NCBI GenBank assembly: GCA_025937085.1
Contig: JAICSC010000004.1
Location: forward strand, 1 to 36,331
DNA length: 36,331 bases
Direction of reading: 5' to 3'
Source: Nocardioides sp.
Lineage (GTDB): Bacteria; Actinomycetota; Actinomycetes; Propionibacteriales; Nocardioidaceae
Within the stretch, counting starts at the first letter, position 1. Each line of letters opens with the position of its first letter. The position numbers were made by a program, and so were the translations under genes. This document shows, piece after piece, positions 27,073 to 36,012 of the stretch. The notes beneath the pieces were generated by a model, which was not told the origin of the DNA, made no database searches, and saw only the letters and a list, made by a program, of their open reading frames with translations.

Positions 27073-27088
27073 TCGCGATATATCGCGA
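27073..27088. promoter_or_regulatory. Palindromic operator upstream of padR-DUF1707
   Basis: tcgcgata|tatcgcga perfect 16-bp palindrome, flanked by gatcgc...gcgatc. Confidence 0.6.
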
Positions 27089-27159
27089 ACGTACGCGATC
27101 GCCGGACTGCGCACAAGTGGTTGCTCACCCCCCGCGCGACGGACGAGGTCAGGGAGACG

Positions 27160-29853
27160 TCAGCCGGTGTTGCGCATCCCCGCCGCGATCCCGTTGATCG
27201 TCACCAGGAGCGCACGCTCGAGTGCCGGGTCGTCCTCGCCACGGCGGTAGCGACCGAGCAGCTCGAGCTGCAGGTGGTGCAGCGGCTCCAGGTAGTTCTC
27301 CCGGATCTCCAGCGTGGTCCGCAGGGTCGGCTCGCGGTCGAGCAGCGCCTCGTCACCGGTGACGGCGAGGAGGCGCTCGACGGTCAGGTCGTACTCGGCG
27401 CGGATCCCGTCGAGCACCGGCCGCAGTGAGTCCGGTGCAAGCGCGACGTACCGCTGCGCGATGTCGAGGTCGGTCTTGACCAGGGTCATCGAGACGTTGC
27501 CGAGGAAGGTCCGGAAGAACGGCCACTCGGCGTACATCTCCCGCAGGACGTCGAGGTCCTCGCAGACCGAGAGCCCGGACCCGACGCCGAACCAGCCCGG
27601 CACGATCTGGCGCGACTGGGTCCAGCCGAAGACCCACGGGATGGCCCGGAGGTCCTCGATGCCGGCGTCGGCGCCGGGTCGCCTGGCCGGCCGCGAGCCG
27701 ATGTGGAGGGCGCCGAGGAGGTCGACCGGGGTGGAGGTCAGGAAGTACTCCGCGAGGCGACGGTCCTCGACGAGCTCGCCGTAGCGGGACTGGGCGGCGG
27801 CTGATATGTGGTCCATCGTCGCGTCCCAGCGCTCGGCCTGCTCCGGTGTACGCCGGTCGGTGCGGTGCACCACGCTGGCCTCGAGGGTGGCGGCCAGGGC
27901 GAGCTCGAGGTTCTGCCGAGCAAGGGTGGGGAGGGCGTACTTGTCGCTGATCACCTCGCCCTGCTCGGTGATCTTGACCTCGCCGTCGACGGTGCCGGAC
28001 GGCAGCGCCATGATCGCGTCGTACGTCGGGCCGCCGCCGCGACCGACGGACCCGCCACGGCCGTGGAAGAAGCGCAGTCGTACGCCGTACCGCCGCGCGA
28101 CGTCGCGAGCCTTCCGCTGCGCGAGCTGGATCTGCCACTGCGAGGTGGTGATCCCGCCCGCCTTGTTGGAGTCGGAGTAGCCGAGCATCAGCTCCTGCAC
28201 GTCACCGCGCAGCCGGAGCAGCTCGCGGTACGACGCGTCGGCGAAGAGCGTGTCGAGGATGGACTCGGTCTGCGCGAGCTCGTCGACGGTCTCGAGCAGC
28301 GGCACGAATCCGATCCGCGCCAGGCCCGCCGCGAGGTCGACCAGACCGGCCTCGCGGGCGAGCACCACCGCCGCGAGCACGTCGTCCGCGTCGTGGGTCA
28401 TCGAGATGACGTAGCTCTCGACCGCGCGGGGGCCGAGCTCGTCGAGCGCCCACCGGATCGCCTGGAACGTCTCGGCGGTGACCGCCCCCTCGTCGTCGAG
28501 CGGCAGGGGGCCCCTGGCCAGAGGCCGTCGGCCGGCCAGCTCCTCGCTGAGCACCTTCGCGCGGGTCTGCCGGTCGAGCTCGGCGTACGGCGTGCCCAGC
28601 TCGCCGACGCGGTCGAGGAGCTGGCCGACGGCGTGGTGGTGCTTCGCCGCGTGCTCGCGCACGTCGAGGGTGGCCAGGGTGAGGCCGGTGGCGGCGACGG
28701 TCCGGACCAGGCGCTCGACCTCGCCGCCGGCGACCGCGGGGCCCTGGTTCTGGACGACCGAGCGGTGCAGCAGCAGGAGGTCGTCGAGCAGCTCGGCGTC
28801 ATCGGCGTAGTCGCGCCCTTCGACATGGCGCGCGTCGCCGACGAGTCGTTGCTCGGTGAGGCCGAGACGGACGTGGACGCAGGTGAGGAACAGGCGGTAC
28901 GGCTCCTCGGCGTTGAGCCGCCGGTAGCGCGGCTCCACCTCCGGGAGGGCGGGCAGCCGCGCCTCGAGCAGATCCCGGAGCTCGTCGGACACGGTCCCCA
29001 CGCGATCGCTCACCGACAGGTCACGGCGGAGCCGGTCCACGAGCGTGCGCAGGAGCCGGATCCCGTGCACCGCCTGGAGGACCAGCACCTCGCGAGTGGT
29101 GGCAGGGGTGACGTGCGGGTTGCCGTCGCGGTCACCGCCCACCCAGCTCCCGAAGCGCAGCGGCCGCACGTCCGGCGGGAGGTCGACACCGATCGACGCG
29201 AGCCGGTCGCGCAGCTCCTCGAGGACGTCGGGGAGCGCCCCACCCGAGAGGCCCTCCAGGTAGTACACGACGTTGCGTGCCTCGTCGGTCGGCTCCGGCG
29301 GCTCGACCCGGATCTCGTCGGTCAGCCAGAGCAGCTCGACCGCCTCCTCCAGGCACCGGGTCCGGCGTGGGCTGTCGGGCTCCTCGAGCAGGGCGGCCAC
29401 CCGTCGTAGCTTGTCGATGGTCGAGCGACGGGCGACCTCGGTCGGGTGCGCGGTGAACACCGGCCGCAGCGCGACGTGGCGCAAGATCTCGGCGACCTCC
29501 GCCGGCTCCACCCCGGCCTCGGCGATCCGGCCGACGGCCTGCTGGACCCACCCGCCGTTCTCCGCGCGCAGCCGAGCCAGCGCCCGTCCGCGGTGGACCT
29601 GCTCGGTGATGTTGGCCAGGTGGAAGTACGCCGTGAACGCGCGCACCAGCCTGGTCACCGTGGCCAGGTCGAAGTCCGGCAGCTCGTCCAGGCGTCCCTG
29701 CTTGGCGTGCGCACGCACCTGCTCGACGAGGTCGAGGAGGTCCCGGCCCTCGGTGCGGGCCAGGGTCTCGCCCAGGATCGACGTCACGCGACGGATGTCG
29801 CCCCGCAGCTCACGGTCCGGCGACGGGGGCTCCGTCGCGGTCTCCTCGGCCAT
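27160..29853 (-). CDS. ppc: Phosphoenolpyruvate carboxylase
   Basis: VFTAHPTEVARRS, GSWVGGDRDGNPHVT, MLGYSDSNKAGGITTSQW, FHGRGGSVGRGGGPTYDAI, C-terminal GIAAGMRNTG. ATG 29853 preceded by ggagac. Confidence 0.97.
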   Translation of the reverse strand: MAEETATEPPSPDRELRGDIRRVTSILGETLARTEGRDLLDLVEQVRAHAKQGRLDELPDFDLATVTRLVRAFTAYFHLANITEQVHRGRALARLRAENGGWVQQAVGRIAEAGVEPAEVAEILRHVALRPVFTAHPTEVARRSTIDKLRRVAALLEEPDSPRRTRCLEEAVELLWLTDEIRVEPPEPTDEARNVVYYLEGLSGGALPDVLEELRDRLASIGVDLPPDVRPLRFGSWVGGDRDGNPHVTPATTREVLVLQAVHGIRLLRTLVDRLRRDLSVSDRVGTVSDELRDLLEARLPALPEVEPRYRRLNAEEPYRLFLTCVHVRLGLTEQRLVGDARHVEGRDYADDAELLDDLLLLHRSVVQNQGPAVAGGEVERLVRTVAATGLTLATLDVREHAAKHHHAVGQLLDRVGELGTPYAELDRQTRAKVLSEELAGRRPLARGPLPLDDEGAVTAETFQAIRWALDELGPRAVESYVISMTHDADDVLAAVVLAREAGLVDLAAGLARIGFVPLLETVDELAQTESILDTLFADASYRELLRLRGDVQELMLGYSDSNKAGGITTSQWQIQLAQRKARDVARRYGVRLRFFHGRGGSVGRGGGPTYDAIMALPSGTVDGEVKITEQGEVISDKYALPTLARQNLELALAATLEASVVHRTDRRTPEQAERWDATMDHISAAAQSRYGELVEDRRLAEYFLTSTPVDLLGALHIGSRPARRPGADAGIEDLRAIPWVFGWTQSRQIVPGWFGVGSGLSVCEDLDVLREMYAEWPFFRTFLGNVSMTLVKTDLDIAQRYVALAPDSLRPVLDGIRAEYDLTVERLLAVTGDEALLDREPTLRTTLEIRENYLEPLHHLQLELLGRYRRGEDDPALERALLVTINGIAAGMRNTG

Positions 29854-29940
29854 GTCTCCATCGTCACCCACCGCACGCACCCACGGGCAGAGGCGTTCGT
29901 GGTGCGAGCAAGCACCACTGGGACACGCCCTAGGTTCGGA

Positions 29941-29959
29941 TACCCCTCCGGGGTAGAGT
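29941..29959 (+). promoter_or_regulatory. CsoR operator and leaderless-type -10 of csoR operon
   Basis: TACCCC-TCC-GGGGTA (29941-29955); TAGAGT -10-like hexamer at 29954-29959, then 7 nt to ATG 29967. Confidence 0.75.
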
Positions 29960-29966
29960 GTCAGGC

Positions 29967-30251
29967 ATGGACCACCCGGGCTATCTCAACGCCAAAGGCG
30001 ACGTGCTCAAGCGGCTACGCCGGATCGAGGGCCAGGCCCGCGGACTGCAGCGGATGGTCGAGGAGGAGCAGTACTGCATCGACATCCTGACCCAGGTGTC
30101 GGCGATGACCAAGGCGCTGCAGGCGGTGGCCCTCAACCTCCTCGACGACCATCTCGCGCACTGCGTCCGCGACGCCGTCACCTCCGGTGAGGGGGCCGAC
30201 GAGAAGCTGACCGAGGCCTCGGCCGCGATCGCGCGGCTGGTGCGCTCATGA
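29967..30251 (+). CDS. csoR: CsoR-family copper-sensing repressor
   Basis: LKRLRRIEGQARGLQRMVEEEQYCIDILTQVSAMTKALQAVALNLLDDHLAHCV: Cys / His / Cys Cu(I) ligand pattern. Confidence 0.92.
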   Translation: MDHPGYLNAKGDVLKRLRRIEGQARGLQRMVEEEQYCIDILTQVSAMTKALQAVALNLLDDHLAHCVRDAVTSGEGADEKLTEASAAIARLVRS

Positions 30252-30460
30252 GCGAGCCCGTCACCCGGACCTGGACGGTTGCCGGCATGACCTGCCACCA
30301 CTGCGTGGCCTCGGTCACCGAGGAGGTCTCCGAGCTGCCGGGCGTCCGGTCGGTCGACGTCCTGCTCGACGGCGGGCGGTTGACGGTCGAGTCGGCCGCG
30401 CCGCTGGCCGAGGACGACGTACGCCGTGCCGTCGAGGAGGCCGGCTACCAGCTGGCCTGA
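30248..30460 (+). CDS. copZ: Heavy-metal-associated (HMA) domain copper chaperone
   Basis: WTVAGMTCHHCVASVTEEVSELPGVRSVDVLLDGGRLTVES; MxCxxC motif; ATGA overlap with csoR. Confidence 0.92.
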   Translation: MSEPVTRTWTVAGMTCHHCVASVTEEVSELPGVRSVDVLLDGGRLTVESAAPLAEDDVRRAVEEAGYQLA

Positions 30461-30461
30461 G

Positions 30462-32627
30462 ATGAGCGCGCCGACGACCGCCACTGATCCGCGCGACGTC
30501 GACCTCGACATCGCGGGGATGACCTGCGCCTCCTGCGCCCGCCGGATCGAGCGCCGGCTCAACAAGGTCGACGGCGTGATCGCCTCGGTGAGCTATGCGA
30601 CCGAGCGCGCCCGCGTCTCCTACCCCATCGACGTGTCGACCGCCGACCTGATCGACGTCGTACGCCGTGCCGGCTATGACGCGACCCTGCGTTCCGAGGA
30701 GCCGGAGACCTCCGCACCGCGGCCGGTCCGGCTGGTCGCGGCCGCCGTCCTCTCGCTGCCGGTAGTGGCCTGGGCGATGGTCCCGGCCCTCCGCATCGGC
30801 GGCTGGGAGTGGCTTGCGGCCGGTCTCTCCGGGGTCGTCGTCTGGTGGGCCGGCTGGCCGTTCCACCGGGCGGCCGCGGTCAACGCGCGGCACGGCGCCA
30901 GCACCATGGACACGCTCGTCTCACTCGGCACGACCGCGGCCTGGGTCTGGTCGGTGGTCGCCCTGGTGCACGGGTCCGGCCACCTGTACCTCGAGGTGGC
31001 GGCCGTGGTGACGACGTTCCTCCTGTTCGGGCGGTACGCCGAGGCGCTCAGCCGGCGCCGTGCGGGTGACGCGCTGCGATCACTCGTGGAGCGCGGCGCG
31101 AAGCAGGTCTCGGTGCTGCGCGACGGGCGCGAGGTGCCGATGTCGGTGGAGGATCTGGCGGTAGGGGACAGGTTCGTGGTCCGGCCCGGCGAGAAGATCG
31201 CCACCGACGGCATCGTCGAGGACGGCGCGGCTGCCGTCGACCTCTCCCTGCTCACCGGCGAGCCCGTCCCGGTGGACGTGGGCCCGGGCGACGAGGTCGT
31301 CGGGTCCGGGCTGAACACTTCCGGCCGCCTGGTCGTGCGTGCCGTGCGCGTCGGCGCAGACACCCAGCTCGCGCAGATCACCCGGCTCGTCGAGCAGGCC
31401 CAGAGCGGCAAGGCACCGATCGAGCGGCTCGCCGACCGGGTGTCCGCCGTCTTCGTACCGGTGGTGCTGGGGGTCGCGGTCCTGACGCTGGCCGGCCGGC
31501 TGGCTCTCGGTGCTGGGGCGACGGAGGCGTTCACGGCTGCGGTGGCCGTGCTCGTGGTGGCCTGCCCGTGCGCCCTCGGCCTGGCGACGCCGACGGCCCT
31601 GATGGTGGGCACCGGCCGCGGCGCGCAGCTGGGGGTCGTGATCCGCGGACCGCACGTACTCGAGTCCACCCGCCGGATCGACACCATCGTGCTCGACAAG
31701 ACGGGGACGGTCACCACCGGAACGATGTCGGTGGTCCGCATGGAACCGGAGGACGGCGCCCTGCTCCGGCTGGCGGCGGCCGTCGAGTCGGGCTCCGAGC
31801 ATCCGCTCGCCCGCGCCATCGCGGATAGTCCCCGACGAAATGGCTGCTTCTCCACGGCCCACGACAGCCAGAACGTCGGGGACTATCGATCCGACCTCCC
31901 GGCCGTGACGGCGTTCGAGGCCCTGCCCGGCCAGGGCGCGCGCGGTGTGGTGGAGGGCCGCGAGGTGCTGGTCGGCCGGCCGAGCCTGTTCACCGCCCTG
32001 CCCGACGGCGTACGCCGATCGGTCGCCGAGGCGACGGACGGCACGCCGGTCGTCGTCGGCTGGGACGGCGAGGCTCGGGGTGTGATCGTCGTGGCCGACA
32101 CCGTCAAGCCGACCTCGGCGACCGCGGTCCGCGACCTCCAGGCCCTGGGACTCCGCACGGTCCTGCTCACCGGAGACCACGAGGCGGCGGCACGCCGGGT
32201 GGCCGACGAGGTCGGGATCGTCACCGTGGTCGCCGGCGTCCTGCCCGACCAGAAGGTCGACACCATCGCCCGGCTGCAGGCCGAGGGCCACGTCGTGGCG
32301 ATGGCCGGCGACGGCGTCAACGACGCCGCGGCGCTGGCCCAGGCGGACCTCGGCCTCGCGATGGGCACCGGCACCGACGTGGCGATCTCCGCCAGCGACC
32401 TCACCCTGGTCAGCGGAGACCTCCGCGGCGCCGTCACGGCGATCCGGCTGGCGCGCCGGTGCCTCGCGACGATCCGGGCCAACCTGTTCTGGGCGTTCGC
32501 CTACAACGTCGCGGCCATCCCCTTGGCCGCCGCCGGCCGGCTCGACCCGATGATCGCCGGGGGCGCGATGGCGTGCTCGTCGCTGTTCGTGGTCGGCAAC
32601 AGCCTGCGGCTGCGTCGCTTCCGATGA
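30462..32627 (+). CDS. copA: Copper-translocating P1B-type ATPase
   Basis: HMA GMTCASC, TGEPVPVDV, CPC motif VACPCALGLATP, DKTGTVTTG, SGSEHPLARAIA, MAGDGVNDAAAL. ATG at 30462, 1 bp after copZ. Confidence 0.95.
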   Translation: MSAPTTATDPRDVDLDIAGMTCASCARRIERRLNKVDGVIASVSYATERARVSYPIDVSTADLIDVVRRAGYDATLRSEEPETSAPRPVRLVAAAVLSLPVVAWAMVPALRIGGWEWLAAGLSGVVVWWAGWPFHRAAAVNARHGASTMDTLVSLGTTAAWVWSVVALVHGSGHLYLEVAAVVTTFLLFGRYAEALSRRRAGDALRSLVERGAKQVSVLRDGREVPMSVEDLAVGDRFVVRPGEKIATDGIVEDGAAAVDLSLLTGEPVPVDVGPGDEVVGSGLNTSGRLVVRAVRVGADTQLAQITRLVEQAQSGKAPIERLADRVSAVFVPVVLGVAVLTLAGRLALGAGATEAFTAAVAVLVVACPCALGLATPTALMVGTGRGAQLGVVIRGPHVLESTRRIDTIVLDKTGTVTTGTMSVVRMEPEDGALLRLAAAVESGSEHPLARAIADSPRRNGCFSTAHDSQNVGDYRSDLPAVTAFEALPGQGARGVVEGREVLVGRPSLFTALPDGVRRSVAEATDGTPVVVGWDGEARGVIVVADTVKPTSATAVRDLQALGLRTVLLTGDHEAAARRVADEVGIVTVVAGVLPDQKVDTIARLQAEGHVVAMAGDGVNDAAALAQADLGLAMGTGTDVAISASDLTLVSGDLRGAVTAIRLARRCLATIRANLFWAFAYNVAAIPLAAAGRLDPMIAGGAMACSSLFVVGNSLRLRRFR
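31824..31887. repeat. 64-bp nested palindromic element inside copA
   Basis: gatagtccccgacg-aaa-tggctg-cttctccacggcccacga-cagcca-gaa-cgtcggggactatc: perfect 14-bp outer arms, 3x3 internal loop, perfect 6-bp inner arms. Confidence 0.92.
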
Positions 32628-32738
32628 CGGCGGGAGTCGGCTGGGGGGTCGGAGGGGAGTCGGCTCGGGGCCGTGCCCGGTTGGGCGCGACGCCCCGGAC
32701 GGGCAGGATGGAGCCCTCAGACACCGCAGGAGGGTGCC

Positions 32739-33149
32739 ATGTCAGACCAGCCGACCGACCAGCCGTCCGACCAGCCGTCCACCCAGCCGTCCGACCAGCC
32801 CGAGCACAACCCGTCCCACAAGCCGCCGCTCGGCGAAGGCCTCCGCGCGAAGCTGGAGGACTACGAGGTGGACCGCCGCCTGAACGAGCTCGCGAGCACC
32901 CTGGAGCACGCCGTACGCCAGGGGGTCGCGAAGGCCGGCGAGCTGGCCCACGAGCACAAGGGCGACATCGAGAGACTGTTCGACAAGGCCGCGGGCGCCG
33001 TCGACCGGCGTACCGACGGCAAGCACGCCGACAAGATCAGCCAGGTGCGTGGATCGCTCGAGCGCGGCGTCGACCGGATCGCCGAGCATCGGCCCGGTGG
33101 TACGCCGGACGAGCCGCCGGGCCCCGACGTACCCCCGAGCAACGGGTGA
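32739..33149 (+). CDS. Small protein with MT0933-type antitoxin-like repeats and (S/T)DQP low-complexity N-terminus
   Basis: ELAHEHKGDIERLFDKAAGAVDRRTDGKHADKISQVRGSLERGVDRI resembles the PF14013-like pattern; RBS aggagg before ATG 32739. Confidence 0.65.
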   Translation: MSDQPTDQPSDQPSTQPSDQPEHNPSHKPPLGEGLRAKLEDYEVDRRLNELASTLEHAVRQGVAKAGELAHEHKGDIERLFDKAAGAVDRRTDGKHADKISQVRGSLERGVDRIAEHRPGGTPDEPPGPDVPPSNG

Positions 33150-33156
33150 CCTCGGG

Positions 33157-33822
33157 GTGGCGCTGAGACGGTCCGAGCACCGCCTGCCGGAGCCGGTGTC
33201 GCGCGGTGACGAAGGTGTCGTCGGGCGCCTGGTGCAGGTTCTGCTCGACGCCGGCATCGACGGGCTCGGGCCGCTGAGGTCCGCGCGCGAGATCGCCGAC
33301 CTGGCACGCCGTGACACCCGCACGCCCGAGGGCGCGGTGAAGAAGGTCGTGCGCTCGCACGTGGTCACCGGTGGTGTCGGCGGCTTCGTCACCAGCCTCG
33401 GCGGCTTCGTGACGATGCCGGTCGCGCTGCCCGCGAACGTGGTGGAGTTCTACGTCGGCGCGACCCGGATGGTGGCCGCGATCGCGACCCTGCGCGGGTA
33501 CGACGTGGACGACCCGCGGGTGCGAACCTCGGTGCTGCTCACCCTCGTCGGCTCCGAGGCGGACGAGGTGCTCGCCAAGGCCGGCCTGAGTGGCGGGACC
33601 GGGAAGATGGTCGGCCTGGTCGGCCAGCAGCTGCCACCAGCGGCACTGCTCATGCTGAACAAGGCCATCGGCTTCCGGTTGCTCCGCGGGTTCGGGGAGA
33701 AGGCTTTCGCGCGGCTCGGTCGCGGCGTACCCGTGGCCGGCGGCGTCGTGGGCGGCGGCATCGACGTGTGGATGATGAAGCGGATCGCCGACCACGCACT
33801 GACGGAGTTCCCGCAGCGCTGA
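33157..33822 (+). CDS. EcsC family protein
   Basis: VVTGGVGGFVTSLGGFVTMPVALPANVVEFYVGATRMVAAIATLRGYDVDDPRVRTSVLLTLVG; GTG start assumed 8 bp after the previous stop. Confidence 0.8.
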   Translation: MALRRSEHRLPEPVSRGDEGVVGRLVQVLLDAGIDGLGPLRSAREIADLARRDTRTPEGAVKKVVRSHVVTGGVGGFVTSLGGFVTMPVALPANVVEFYVGATRMVAAIATLRGYDVDDPRVRTSVLLTLVGSEADEVLAKAGLSGGTGKMVGLVGQQLPPAALLMLNKAIGFRLLRGFGEKAFARLGRGVPVAGGVVGGGIDVWMMKRIADHALTEFPQR

Positions 33823-33831
33823 CCAGGCGGC

Positions 33832-34671
33832 TCATCCCAGGTCGCGCACCGCCTGCGCGACGGCGTCGGCGCCGCGGCTGCTGAGCACAATCGTGTAGTG
33901 GTTCACGTCCGGGACGTGCCGGATGTCGAGGTCCGGCCACCGTGCGGCGTACTCGTCGACGGTCGGCTGGGGGTAGAGCCCCGGCGGGTCGTCGGCGAAG
34001 CCTCGTGACGCATGCAGGAAGATGCGCCGCGGCATCGGGTCGGCGAGCGCGTCGGTGAACGCCGTGCCCTGGACCATGTCCAGCTGGTCGGCCTCGACCA
34101 GGTCGGGATCGGCCGAGGGGCGGCCGGGGTCGTCGGGCAGGTCGTAGTCGGCGTACTCCTGTGCCTCCGGTGTCCAGTCGTGGACGAATGCCGGGTGGTC
34201 GCGGAACCACGCGCGATAGCTCTCGCGGGTGTACGTCGCCTGCAGGCGCTGCTTGATCGGCTGCAGCCCGGCGAGGGTCGCCGCCTCGTCCGCCGCCGGG
34301 AACGGCAGCCCGCCGTCGACGAGCACGAGCCCCCGCACCAGCTCGGGGCGGGACGCGGCGAGAACGGTCGCGACGAAGCCGCCCATCGAGTGCCCGACCA
34401 CCACCAGCGGTACTCCGCCCGTGGCCTGGACGACGGCGGCGCAGTCCTCGGCGTGCTGGGCGATGCCGGCCGGCCCGGGTAGGTGGTTGCTGCGGCCGCG
34501 GCCGCGAAGGTCGGGCGCGAAGACCGGGTTGTCGAGGACGCCGGCGAGGAACGGCCACGTCCGGGAGGACGAGGTGATGCCGTGGATCGCGAGCACTGGG
34601 ACGCCGGTCCCGTGCCAGGAGGCGACCCGGAGCGTGCCGCCCGCGACCGGGACGTCGAGGGGGTCAGGCAT
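33832..34671 (-). CDS. Alpha/beta-fold hydrolase
   Basis: VLAIHGITSSSRTWPFL...DLRGRGRSNHLPG...VVGHSMGGFVA nucleophile elbow ...DVNHYTIV. Confidence 0.9.
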   Translation of the reverse strand: MPDPLDVPVAGGTLRVASWHGTGVPVLAIHGITSSSRTWPFLAGVLDNPVFAPDLRGRGRSNHLPGPAGIAQHAEDCAAVVQATGGVPLVVVGHSMGGFVATVLAASRPELVRGLVLVDGGLPFPAADEAATLAGLQPIKQRLQATYTRESYRAWFRDHPAFVHDWTPEAQEYADYDLPDDPGRPSADPDLVEADQLDMVQGTAFTDALADPMPRRIFLHASRGFADDPPGLYPQPTVDEYAARWPDLDIRHVPDVNHYTIVLSSRGADAVAQAVRDLG

Positions 34672-35731
34672 CGCCCATGGTCCTGACGATCTCCGCGGCC
34701 GCGGCGTCGGGTGCCTCGAGCGGGATGCCGTGCCCGACGCCGTCGAGCACGACCTCGCGGGTCCGGCCACCGTTGCCGGCGTACCGCTCCAGGACCGCCC
34801 GGAACTGGGTCTCCATCGGCTGCGGAGGCATCACCTCGGCGCCCGGCCAGCCCGGCACCGCGCCGAGCTCGCCCAGCGTGGCGAAGTCGAACATCGAGCG
34901 GTCCGAGATCACCTGGTCCGCCGTGCCGCGCAGCCAGGTGATGGGCGGACCGTCGGGAACGTCACCGAAGGCGCTGGTGTCGTAGTACCTGCCGGACATG
35001 GAGTTCAGCACCCCACGCGACCCCGGTCCGACGTTCGGCCAGTGCTCGGAGGGTACGGCGTCGCCCGGGTAGTGGTCGTCGTCGACCCTGGTGGTGAACA
35101 GCTCGTCGACGAGGAAGTCCTCGTCGACGTTCGCCCGGTTGGAGCCCGGCCCGAAGAAGGTCAGGAGCACCTCCCGCGGGGCGCTGAGCGGTTCGCCGCT
35201 GCCGGCGTCGCGCTCGGCGAGGCGACGTACGAAGTCGGGTGCCGCCGTGCCGCCGCCGGTGCCCGCCCAGTCCGGCGCGCAGGGCCGACCGTCGGCGCCG
35301 CGCGAGCCGCCGAAGCCGTACGGCGAGATCGGCGCCATCAGCGTCACACCGGCCAGGTCGCCCGGATGGTCGATCAGGTACTGCTGCAGCACCCCGCCGC
35401 CCATCGACCACCCGGCGGCGTGGACGTCGTCCCGGCCGGTGAGCCCGAGCGTCTCGAGCAGGTCGTGCGCGTCGTCGGCCATGTCGCGCAGTCCGCGGGT
35501 GGCGTCGACCGGCTTCGCCTCGGTGAGTCCGAACGACCGGAGGTCGGGGGCGATCACCCGCACGTCGTCGGGGAGCCGCTGCGCGACGTACGTCCAGAAG
35601 CCACCGGTCGTGATGTTGCCGTGCACCAACAGCAACGGGCGGCCGTCCTCCGGACCGCTGGTCCAGACGTGCTGACGGAGCCGCGGGGTGTCGACCATCG
35701 AGCCGGCGAACCCCCGCACTGGGCGGGTCAT
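34664..35731 (-). CDS. Alpha/beta-fold hydrolase
   Basis: LLLVHGNITTGGFWTYVAQRL...VIAPDLRSFGLTEAKPVDATRG...AAGWSMGGGVLQQYL...DGVGHGIPLEAPDA; overlaps the downstream hydrolase start. Confidence 0.9.
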   Translation of the reverse strand: MTRPVRGFAGSMVDTPRLRQHVWTSGPEDGRPLLLVHGNITTGGFWTYVAQRLPDDVRVIAPDLRSFGLTEAKPVDATRGLRDMADDAHDLLETLGLTGRDDVHAAGWSMGGGVLQQYLIDHPGDLAGVTLMAPISPYGFGGSRGADGRPCAPDWAGTGGGTAAPDFVRRLAERDAGSGEPLSAPREVLLTFFGPGSNRANVDEDFLVDELFTTRVDDDHYPGDAVPSEHWPNVGPGSRGVLNSMSGRYYDTSAFGDVPDGPPITWLRGTADQVISDRSMFDFATLGELGAVPGWPGAEVMPPQPMETQFRAVLERYAGNGGRTREVVLDGVGHGIPLEAPDAAAAEIVRTMGDA

Positions 35732-35766
35732 GGGCTCAGGTCTACCACCCGGCAACTGCCCGGGCC

Positions 35767-35982
35767 TCAGCGCGAGTTGGACCAGACCAGGAGCGCCAGG
35801 ACGATCACGAGGATCACCGCGCCCGCAGCCGCCCACCGGTGGAGCCCGAACCCTCGGGTGCGCAGCCGTTCCTCACGCGCCCGGTCCCCCGCGCGATGCG
35901 CACGCCACAAGGCGACCCAGAGCGACACCCGGTAGGCGACGAACGCCAGCCCGATCAGGACGATCGCGATCCGGTACACCAT
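35767..35982 (-). CDS. Small two-TM hypothetical membrane protein
   Basis: MVYRIAIVLIGLAFVAYRVSLWVALW...WAAAGAVILVIVLALLVWSNSR; hydrophobic segments and basic linker. Confidence 0.6.
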   Translation of the reverse strand: MVYRIAIVLIGLAFVAYRVSLWVALWRAHRAGDRAREERLRTRGFGLHRWAAAGAVILVIVLALLVWSNSR

Positions 35983-36012
35983 GCCGGGAGCATGGCACGG
36001 GCCGCTCGTCGG

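Noticed and set aside
27808-29409. 533-aa plus-strand ORF
   Set aside because: Antisense shadow of ppc.
31824-31887. Integron attC site or rho-independent terminator interpretation of the copA palindrome
   Set aside because: No integrase or attC consensus boxes seen, and it is inside an open reading frame that continues intact, so terminator function is unlikely.
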